From: Cytophagales bacterium
Lineage (GTDB): Bacteria > Bacteroidota > Bacteroidia > Cytophagales > Cyclobacteriaceae
Direction: 5' to 3'
DNA length: 7,680 bases
NCBI GenBank assembly: GCA_029262955.1
Contig: JAJCYL010000184.1
Span: 1 to 7,680, forward strand
In this document: positions 1-5,264 of the stretch, piece after piece
Numbering within the stretch: the stretch's first letter is position 1
How the letters are laid out: each line of letters begins with the position of its first letter
Translations under genes and position numbers: made by a program
The notes under the pieces: generated by a model
Told to the model about the DNA's origin: nothing
Database searches by the model: none
Seen by the model: only the letters and a program-made list of their open reading frames with translations

Positions 1-596
1 TCCCCCCAAATCGGAGTAGAATCAAAACTTTTTTAAGCACTTATAATGTGGAGTTGGAAATGTACCGTGATACTGGTGAATGGACAAAAGGCATTCAAAT
101 AATAAATGAGATTAAATCGTTCTTAGAAACCAACGCTCGGGATGTAAGCGCCGAACATCAAATAACATTCTATTACCAATTTGCCTACATATTCTTTATG
201 GCTAAAGATTATACCAATTCGCTAAAATACCTCAATGAAATAACCTCAGGAAGTTTCAAAGATGTCAGGATTGACATTGCCACCTATGCCAGGTTTCTTA
301 ATCTCATGATTCATTTCGAGTTGGGAAATATTATTGTACTTCGATATTCTGTAGACTCTTGCAGGAGATTTCTCCTAAAAAGAAGGCAACCTCAACGGTT
401 TGAAAAAGTGCTCCTCAGATTCTTTAGTAGGATAAGTACCCAACCCCAATCTCAATGGCAGCAACAATTCTTATGGTTAAAAGAAAATCTATTCCTTAAA
501 ACTTCTGATACAGATAGAGCAAATATTTTAGACTATTTGAATTATCTCACATGGATTGATGACAATCTGAAGTTCAATCAGAAACAGACAGCTTAA
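1..596 (+). CDS. Conserved helical (TPR-like) protein, 5'-truncated by the window edge
   Basis: The frame is open from the first complete codon (position 3) to the TAA at 594-596, giving at least 197 residues. The GTG at position 48 could be read as a start, but the 15 codons before it have no stop and continue the same amphipathic helical character (IKTFLSTYN before VELEMYRDTG). The real start is therefore probably upstream of the window. The visible part is almost all alpha-helical, with no signal peptide or membrane segment. A stretch around residues 55-81 (TFYYQFAYIFFMAKDYTNSL, then KYLNEI) has the aromatic/small-residue spacing of a tetratricopeptide repeat: two helices joined by a 'KDY' turn. 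The following helices (ARFLNLMIHFELGN) could be a further degenerate repeat. This resembles TPR-type conserved hypothetical proteins of Bacteroidota, which would suggest a protein-binding scaffold; no enzymatic motif is visible. It converges on rsmI with one base between the stops. Function unknown. Confidence 0.75.
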   Translation, partial: PPNRSRIKTFLSTYNVELEMYRDTGEWTKGIQIINEIKSFLETNARDVSAEHQITFYYQFAYIFFMAKDYTNSLKYLNEITSGSFKDVRIDIATYARFLNLMIHFELGNIIVLRYSVDSCRRFLLKRRQPQRFEKVLLRFFSRISTQPQSQWQQQFLWLKENLFLKTSDTDRANILDYLNYLTWIDDNLKFNQKQTA

Positions 597-597
597 T

Positions 598-1275
598 TTA
601 TTTCTTACCATCGACAATAATCACAAATTCTCCTTTGGTGACTTTTGTCTCGAAATAGGTACCCAATGCTTCCAATGTATCATTGACCGTTTCTTCGTGA
701 ATTTTAGTCAATTCTCGTGAAACAGAGGCCAACCGATCAGGACCAAAATACTCAGCCAGTTGTTTCAATGATTTCACAATCCGGTGGGGAGACTCATAGA
801 AAACTATGGTTCTTGTTTCCTCGGCCAACAACTTCAGCCTCGTTTGTCGACCCTTTTTGTGAGGCAAAAAGCCCTCAAAGACGAAACGATCACAAGGCAG
901 TCCTGATTTTATAAGTGCAGGAACAAAGGCGGTTGGGCCAGGCAAGCACTCCAGGACGATATCGTTTTTAACACACTCCCTGGCCAACAAAAATCCGGGA
1001 TCTGAAATCCCCGGTGTCCCTGCATCAGATATCAAGGCCATTACAGTGCCTGATTGAAGCTGGGCAATCATTGATTGAAGCGCTTTGTGCTCATTAAAAC
1101 TGTGGAAGCTTTTTAAGGGTTTCTTTATATCATAATGTTTAAGAAGCTTCTGAGAGGTGCGAGTATCTTCGGCTAAAATGAGATCAACAGATTTTAAAAC
1201 TTCAAGGGCACGTAAAGTGATATCAGCCAAATTCCCAATAGGAGTTGGAACGAGGTAAAGCGAGGTCTGCTCCAT
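598..1275 (-). CDS. rsmI: 16S rRNA (cytidine(1402)-2'-O)-methyltransferase RsmI
   Basis: Predicted cytosolic SAM-dependent enzyme that 2'-O-methylates C1402 in the decoding centre of 16S rRNA; in known systems the same base is also N4-methylated by RsmH. It is a tetrapyrrole-methylase-fold protein with the RsmI motif series in order: VPTPIGNLADIT (residues 9-20), AEDTRTSQKLL (35-45), the SAM-pocket loop SDAGTPGISDPG (83-94), PGPTAF (112-117), FEGFLPHKK (133-141), YESPHRI (160-166), SRELTKIHEE (186-195) and KGEFVIIV (214-221). At 225 residues it lacks the roughly 60-residue C-terminal extension of the 286-residue E. coli enzyme; I regard this as a normal short form because the catalytic core is complete. 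It starts with ATG directly after the TAG of the upstream pterin dehydratase gene (no gap), so the two are very likely cotranscribed and possibly translationally coupled. No clear Shine-Dalgarno sequence. Confidence 0.96.
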   Translation of the reverse strand: MEQTSLYLVPTPIGNLADITLRALEVLKSVDLILAEDTRTSQKLLKHYDIKKPLKSFHSFNEHKALQSMIAQLQSGTVMALISDAGTPGISDPGFLLARECVKNDIVLECLPGPTAFVPALIKSGLPCDRFVFEGFLPHKKGRQTRLKLLAEETRTIVFYESPHRIVKSLKQLAEYFGPDRLASVSRELTKIHEETVNDTLEALGTYFETKVTKGEFVIIVDGKK

Positions 1276-1506
1276 CTATACTAAATCATCTATCGCTTTT
1301 GCCAACTTGTGATCATTCTCGGTGACCACGTCGCCGGCATCATGAGTACTTAGCTCAATTGTTACCTGATTGTAAACATTGGACCAATTTGGATGGTGAT
1401 CCATCTTTTCAGCTATGATGGCAACCCTTGTCATGAACCCAAATGCTTCCGTAAAATCTTTGAACTTGAACGTTCTTGTTAGCTTATTGTCTTTTTCTTC
1501 CCACAT
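1276..1506 (-). CDS. 4a-hydroxytetrahydrobiopterin (pterin-4a-carbinolamine) dehydratase
   Basis: A 76-residue PCD/DCoH-family protein. The family dehydrates the 4a-hydroxy-tetrahydropterin produced by aromatic amino acid hydroxylases, regenerating the cofactor. The diagnostic signature is present: EKMDHHPNW at residues 33-41, with the catalytic His pair H37-H38 followed by Pro39, and the second block LSTHDAGDVVTENDHKLA at 52-69, in which H55 and D56 complete the active site. The protein is shorter than the rat enzyme (about 104 residues) because the N-terminal part is minimal: it opens directly at MWEEKDNKLTRTF, a usual beginning for compact bacterial forms. The ATG start is clear. It lies 47 bases downstream of asnS and abuts rsmI, so it is probably the middle gene of a three-gene unit. 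No phenylalanine hydroxylase gene is in the window, so its physiological substrate source cannot be told from here. It could be called phhB, but I leave the symbol blank for that reason. Confidence 0.93.
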   Translation of the reverse strand: MWEEKDNKLTRTFKFKDFTEAFGFMTRVAIIAEKMDHHPNWSNVYNQVTIELSTHDAGDVVTENDHKLAKAIDDLV

Positions 1507-1544
1507 AGTTTCAAATTACAAAATTCAAAACATAAGGTCCAAAA

Positions 1545-1574
1545 CCAGGGACATTAAAACTCAGCACTCCCTGG
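1545..1574 (-). terminator. Stem-loop spanning the asnS stop codon, weak terminator candidate
   Basis: A perfect 7-bp inverted repeat, CCAGGGA at 1545-1551 and TCCCTGG at 1568-1574, with a 16-base loop. Read on the minus strand (asnS direction), the hairpin begins in the last codons of asnS, contains its TAA stop (1554-1556) in the loop, and is followed at once by TTTTGG. The GC-rich stem and short T-run resemble an intrinsic terminator, but the loop is long and the T-run is only four bases. It may instead give partial read-through into the pterin dehydratase gene, stabilise the mRNA 3' end, or be chance. Confidence 0.3.
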
Positions 1575-2993
1575 AGTTCGGGGGAAGGGGATTACGTCAC
1601 GAATGTTACCCATTCCGGTGACAAATTGAACCATACGTTCAAACCCAAGTCCAAAACCACTATGAGGCGCAGTACCAAACTTTCTTGTCTCCAGGTACCA
1701 CCACAAAGTTTCCTCATCAATTCCCATTTCCTTTATTTTGGAATGAAGCTGATCGTAGCGCTCTTCGCGTTGAGATCCTCCTATGATCTCACCGATCCCG
1801 GGGAACAAAACATCCATGGCAGCAACCGTTTTACCATCATCATTTTGGCGCATGTAAAAAGCCTTAATTGAAGCCGGATAGTTAAACAAAATCACAGGTT
1901 TTTTAAAATGCTTTTCAACCAAAAATCGCTCATGCTCTGATTGCAAGTCCACTCCCCATTCATCGATCAGAAATTGGAACCTCTTTTTCTTATTTGGCTT
2001 CGAATTCCTCAGGATGTCAATTGCCTCAGTGTAAGTAAGTCGAACAAAATCATTTTCAGAAATGAATTTGAGGCTTTCGATTAGTGACATTTCCCTGCGC
2101 TCTTCCTGCTTCTTGTTCTTCTCTTCATCCATGAGCCGTTTGTTGAGAAACTCAAGGTCATCATTACAATGTTCAAGTACATAATTGATCAAATATTTGA
2201 GCATCTCTTCAGCCAAATCCATGCTGTCAACAATGTCGTAAAAGGCCATCTCTGGCTCCATCATCCAAAACTCCGCCAGGTGACGACTGGTGTTTGAATT
2301 CTCCGCTCTGAATGTTGGCCCAAATGTGTAGATCTCTGTTAAGGCCAAAGCGGCCAACTCACCTTCTAATTGACCTGAAACCGTAAGGTTGGTTTGTTTT
2401 CCGAAAAAGTCCTGGGAATAATCAACCTCACCCTTATCATCTAATGGTGGCGATTTAGGATCCAATGTAGAGACTCTAAACATTTCGCCTGCCCCCTCTG
2501 CATCCGAGCCGGTTATAATAGGCGTATGGATGTAAACGAAGCCTTTGTCATGATAGAATTTATGTATGGCGAAAGCCAATGTATGCCTCACTCTCAATAC
2601 CGCACCAAATGTGTTCGTTCTTGGTCGTAAGTGAGCAATTTCTCTCAAAAATTCCAGTGAATGCTTTTTTGGTTGCAATGGAAATTTCTCCGGATCGGCG
2701 GTTCCTAAGATTTCAATTTCTTGAGCCTCTAATTCAATTTTTTGGCCTGCTCCTTGTGATTCAACAACTACACCGGTAACGCTCAAGCTGGCTCCGGTTG
2801 TTATCGCATCTAATAGGGACTGATCAAACCGGTCTGAGTCTGCAACCACCTGTAAGTTGTTAATTGTAGACCCATCATTGAGATTGATAAAAAACTGCCT
2901 TTTGGTTCTCACCCAACCCTTAACACATATTTTCTCTCCAACTTTAACCTCAGTCAAAGCCGCCTTTACCTTTGTTCTTTTTAAGTCTGCCAC
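1554..2993 (-). CDS. asnS: Asparaginyl-tRNA synthetase (AsnRS, class IIb)
   Basis: Charges tRNA-Asn with asparagine using ATP. An N-terminal OB-fold anticodon-binding domain is visible at about residues 18-98 (GEKICVKGWVRTKRQ, then FFINLNDGS). The class II catalytic domain follows: TPIITGSDAEGAGEMF (157-172), motif 2 FRAENSNTSRHLAEFW (228-243) with its ATP-binding Arg and the AsnRS-type EPE (246-248), MDVLFPGIGEIIGGSQREER (393-412), and motif 3 GFGLGFERM (446-454) with the closing Arg; it ends VIPFPRTPGSAEF. At 479 residues it is slightly longer than the 466-residue E. coli enzyme because of charged insertions near 284-302 and 331-342. The start is GTG (2991-2993): an in-frame TGA lies only six codons upstream (3009-3011), with no ATG, GTG or TTG between, and the next residues ADLKRTKVK lead straight into the OB-fold. 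First gene of the asnS - pterin dehydratase - rsmI unit and divergent from rpoN. Confidence 0.97.
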   Translation of the reverse strand: MADLKRTKVKAALTEVKVGEKICVKGWVRTKRQFFINLNDGSTINNLQVVADSDRFDQSLLDAITTGASLSVTGVVVESQGAGQKIELEAQEIEILGTADPEKFPLQPKKHSLEFLREIAHLRPRTNTFGAVLRVRHTLAFAIHKFYHDKGFVYIHTPIITGSDAEGAGEMFRVSTLDPKSPPLDDKGEVDYSQDFFGKQTNLTVSGQLEGELAALALTEIYTFGPTFRAENSNTSRHLAEFWMMEPEMAFYDIVDSMDLAEEMLKYLINYVLEHCNDDLEFLNKRLMDEEKNKKQEERREMSLIESLKFISENDFVRLTYTEAIDILRNSKPNKKKRFQFLIDEWGVDLQSEHERFLVEKHFKKPVILFNYPASIKAFYMRQNDDGKTVAAMDVLFPGIGEIIGGSQREERYDQLHSKIKEMGIDEETLWWYLETRKFGTAPHSGFGLGFERMVQFVTGMGNIRDVIPFPRTPGSAEF

Positions 2994-3022
2994 AACAATT
3001 ATTTTACTTCAGAAAACGAGCG

Positions 3023-3053
3023 CAAAAAAACCATTTTTGGCACTGTAAACCAA
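3023..3053 (-). promoter_or_regulatory. Candidate Bacteroidota-type promoter for asnS (imperfect)
   Basis: On the minus strand a TTG (plus-strand CAA at 3051-3053) is followed after 20 bases by TTTTTTTG (3030 down to 3023), which matches the Bacteroidota -7 box TAnnTTTG at all but the second position. The GTG start of asnS lies about 30 bases further on, a reasonable leader length. The -7 match is low in complexity (a run of seven T) and I found no perfect TAnnTTTG on this strand in the intergenic region, so this is only the best available candidate. Confidence 0.25.
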
Positions 3054-3087
3054 GTTTCTTATGACTTGAATCAATTTCGGTACAAAA

Positions 3088-3120
3088 TTTGCTATGTTCT
3101 TGGCTTTTGTCCTAAATTTG
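3088..3120 (+). promoter_or_regulatory. Bacteroidota-type primary sigma promoter for rpoN
   Basis: A -33 element TTTG at 3088-3091 is followed after 21 bases by TAAATTTG at 3113-3120, a perfect match to the Bacteroidota -7 consensus TAnnTTTG with spacing in the reported range. This predicts transcription beginning around 3125-3130, leaving a leader of roughly 35 bases before the TTG start of rpoN. The element faces rpoN and is the only full match I found in the divergent region. It overlaps the 9-bp dyad at 3105-3139. Confidence 0.6.
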
Positions 3121-3139
3121 AGTTTTTCAAAGGACAAAA
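3105..3139. repeat. 9-bp inverted repeat over the rpoN -7 box and start region
   Basis: TTTTGTCCT (3105-3113) and AGGACAAAA (3131-3139) are perfect reverse complements separated by 17 bases, giving a dyad centred near 3122. The left arm ends at the first base of the -7 box, and the right arm falls around the expected transcription start and early leader. The geometry fits an operator for a dimeric repressor, or a structure at the 5' end of the mRNA if transcription begins upstream of the predicted point. It is not followed by a T-run on either strand, so a terminator is unlikely. No regulator can be named. Confidence 0.45.
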
Positions 3140-3162
3140 AAACTTATTAACAACCATCAATT

Positions 3163-4602
3163 TTGCAAAAGTTAGGACTTACCCAATCCTTAAGCCAGAA
3201 GCTGTCTCCTCAACAGATACAGTTCATTAAACTTTTGCAGGTTCCTACAGCCGAGTTAGAAACGAGAATAGAAGAAGAACTGGAAATAAACCCAGCCTTA
3301 GAGGAAGGGAAAGAGGAACCCGAGGAAAAGGAGGAAATCGAAGAGCCGGAAGAGTTTGAGGCCAAAGAGGATGACATTAATATTGATGACTACCTACAGG
3401 ATGACTATAGTGGGTATAAAATGCAGGGTGATGGGCCGAATCCCGATGATGATGACAAGGACATGCCCGTCGCAATTTCCAACTCACTGAATGAGCAGCT
3501 TGAAGTTCAGCTGGGATATCTCAATTTGGGTGAGCACGAAGAGCTAATCGGCAAGCAGCTTATTGGCAGTATCGAAAGTGACGGATACATAAGGAGGGAA
3601 TTAGAGTCTATCATTAATGATCTGGCATTCTCACAAAATGTAGAAACTGACCTTGATGAAGTTGAAAGTATTTTAATCAAAATTCAAACGTTTGACCCTC
3701 CGGGGATTGCAGCTCGTAATCTCAAAGAATGCCTTCAATTGCAACTCGAAAGAAAATTAGAAGACGGGGAAGAGGTTGAAGTTGCCATGCGGATTGTATC
3801 TGATTGCTTCGATGAGTTTACGAAAAAGCATTACGACAAAATCATTAAGAAACTGGGAATAGCTGATGAGGAAGTCTTAAAAGATGCCGTTGATGATATT
3901 ACTAAACTCAACCCTAAACCTGGCGGCACATCTACCGGTTTAGTTAAGACTCAATATCTTATTCCAGATTTTATCCTGACTGCAAATGATGGCAACCTGG
4001 AACTATCCTTAAACTCTAGAAATGCTCCTCAATTGAAAGTCAGTCGGTCTTATAACGATATGCTTCATGCCTATGGCAAAAGCGACAAAAAAGATAAGAA
4101 GCTGAAGGAGACCGTTTCTTTTGTAAAGCAAAAATTAGATGCAGCCAAATGGTTCATTGATGCTATTCGACAACGACAGAATACCTTGTTGAATACGATG
4201 AATGCCATATTGCAGTATCAGTATGACTTCTTTTTGGAAGGAGATGAAAGCAAACTCAAACCGATGATTCTTAAGGACATCGCAGATAGAATTAATATGG
4301 ATATATCAACTGTTTCAAGAGTGGCAAACAGTAAATCCATTCAAACGGATATCGGTATTTTTCCTTTGAAATATTTCTTTTCGGAAGGTATCGCAACTGA
4401 TTCCGGCGAGGATGTTAGTAGCAGGGAAGTGAAGCAGGTGTTGAAAGAGTTAACTGACAACGAGGATAAGAAAAAGCCTCTTTCTGATGACAAGCTTGAG
4501 CGGCATCTTAAAGACAAAGGTTATAACATTGCGAGAAGGACGGTTGCAAAATACCGTGAACAACTTAACATTCCCGTGGCCCGCTTAAGGAAAGAACTCT
4601 AA
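3163..4602 (+). CDS. rpoN: RNA polymerase sigma-54 factor RpoN
   Basis: Alternative sigma factor that directs core RNA polymerase to -24/-12 promoters and needs an AAA+ activator to open them. All regions are visible: region I at residues 1-48 with SQKLSPQQIQFIKLLQVPTA (11-30), the part that contacts the activator; an unusually acidic region II (about 49-104, dominated by Glu and Asp); the core-binding domain from about 105, including FDPPGIAARNLKECLQLQ (177-194); the helix-turn-helix region (LKDIADRINMDISTVSRVAN, 370-389, then FPLKYFFSEG); and the diagnostic RpoN box ARRTVAKYRE at 457-466. The 479-residue length is normal. The start is TTG at 3163: an in-frame TAA lies at 3148-3150 and no ATG precedes region I; MQKLGLTQSLSQKL is the expected N-terminus, although ATT at 3160 cannot be excluded. 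No Shine-Dalgarno is visible. It heads a probable operon with the PAP2-like gene 2 bases downstream. No enhancer-binding activator is in the window. Confidence 0.97.
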   Translation: MQKLGLTQSLSQKLSPQQIQFIKLLQVPTAELETRIEEELEINPALEEGKEEPEEKEEIEEPEEFEAKEDDINIDDYLQDDYSGYKMQGDGPNPDDDDKDMPVAISNSLNEQLEVQLGYLNLGEHEELIGKQLIGSIESDGYIRRELESIINDLAFSQNVETDLDEVESILIKIQTFDPPGIAARNLKECLQLQLERKLEDGEEVEVAMRIVSDCFDEFTKKHYDKIIKKLGIADEEVLKDAVDDITKLNPKPGGTSTGLVKTQYLIPDFILTANDGNLELSLNSRNAPQLKVSRSYNDMLHAYGKSDKKDKKLKETVSFVKQKLDAAKWFIDAIRQRQNTLLNTMNAILQYQYDFFLEGDESKLKPMILKDIADRINMDISTVSRVANSKSIQTDIGIFPLKYFFSEGIATDSGEDVSSREVKQVLKELTDNEDKKKPLSDDKLERHLKDKGYNIARRTVAKYREQLNIPVARLRKEL

Positions 4603-4604
4603 GA

Positions 4605-5210
4605 ATGAAAGCCCTTTCTTTAGTAATCAATCCCTTGCTGATGCCAACAGCAATATTCGCAATCATTTTCTATTTCGCCCCTGAAGCAGCCAAGCCGATT
4701 AATATTGAGCAGGGGCCACGATTAATAGGATCAATCGCATTGACAACAATATTGTTGCCTATTATCAGCCTCCTGACTCTCAGATTCACCTCATCAATCA
4801 GCAGCTTTTGGTTAGAAGATCGTAAAGAAAGAGTTTTGCCATTTTTCATTATGGCTGTTTACTATGGAGCAACCGCTTATCTGCTGATTAGTCGAATTCC
4901 GGTTAATGATTTCTTCACCGTTATTCTGATTACTATGACCTTAATGGTAGTGGTCATATCGTTGATCACTATTTATTGGAAAATAAGTGTGCATAGTACT
5001 GCCTTATGTGGGCTGGTCGGTTTCATACTGGGACTAATTTTAAAAGTTCCATCAGCTGAATTGCTATATCCACTAATTGCCAGTATACTTTTAGCAGGAA
5101 CGGTAATGTCCGCCAGGCTAGCGTTGAATGCACATACACCAGGTCAAATTATGGGCGGATCATTAGTCGGTTTTTTTATGGGAGCAGGTTCAATTTTGAT
5201 ATTTACCTGA
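4605..5210 (+). CDS. PAP2-superfamily-like integral membrane protein
   Basis: A 201-residue, very hydrophobic protein with about seven membrane-spanning helices (roughly 5-25, 40-60, 80-97, 103-124, 132-148, 152-170, 182-200). The second half resembles the type 2 phosphatidic acid phosphatase fold. KISVHSTALCG (126-136) sits where the family has its PSGH motif, with His130 as the candidate acid. SARLALNAHTPGQ (169-181) follows the third motif SRx5HxxxD, with Arg171 and nucleophile-position His177, but the usual Asp is Gln181. The first motif (KxxxxxxRP) is represented at best by EDRKERVLPF (71-80). The family removes phosphate from lipid phosphates such as undecaprenyl pyrophosphate or phosphatidate; whether this one is active is uncertain. 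No cleavable signal is evident; the N-terminus is probably the first membrane helix. ATG start, 2 bases after the rpoN stop, so cotranscription and possibly translational coupling with rpoN are likely. A membrane protein of another fold remains possible. Confidence 0.7.
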   Translation: MKALSLVINPLLMPTAIFAIIFYFAPEAAKPINIEQGPRLIGSIALTTILLPIISLLTLRFTSSISSFWLEDRKERVLPFFIMAVYYGATAYLLISRIPVNDFFTVILITMTLMVVVISLITIYWKISVHSTALCGLVGFILGLILKVPSAELLYPLIASILLAGTVMSARLALNAHTPGQIMGGSLVGFFMGAGSILIFT

Positions 5211-5264
5211 TGAGATTCAGTTATATTCTAATAAATTTTTAAATTTCTTGTCTAAAGCAACAAT

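Noticed and set aside
48..50. GTG as the start of the first gene
   Set aside because: The frame stays open for 15 codons to the window edge with continuing helical sequence, so the gene is truncated by the edge instead.
1051..1082. TGATTGAAGC occurring twice 22 bases apart
   Set aside because: Both copies lie in rsmI and encode the similar peptides LQS in one helix; explained by coding sequence.
1507..1553. TTTTG-N21-TAATTTG on the minus strand before the pterin dehydratase gene as a promoter
   Set aside because: The -7-like box is one base short of the consensus and would sit only five bases before the ATG, leaving no leader.
3038..3043. TGGCAC, resembling the -24 element of a sigma-54 promoter, pointing toward rpoN
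   Set aside because: The GC dinucleotide expected ten bases after the GG is absent (CA at 3051-3052), and no TTGC follows; only half the promoter is present.
1626..3048. Plus-strand open frames of 60-80 codons opposite asnS
   Set aside because: They lie antisense to a well-conserved synthetase and their translations show no protein-like domain or motif.
5232..5247. TAAATTTT and TAAATTTC before the helicase as possible -7 boxes
   Set aside because: Each lacks the final G of TAnnTTTG, and no TTG lies at a suitable distance upstream; in such AT-rich sequence these near-matches are expected by chance.
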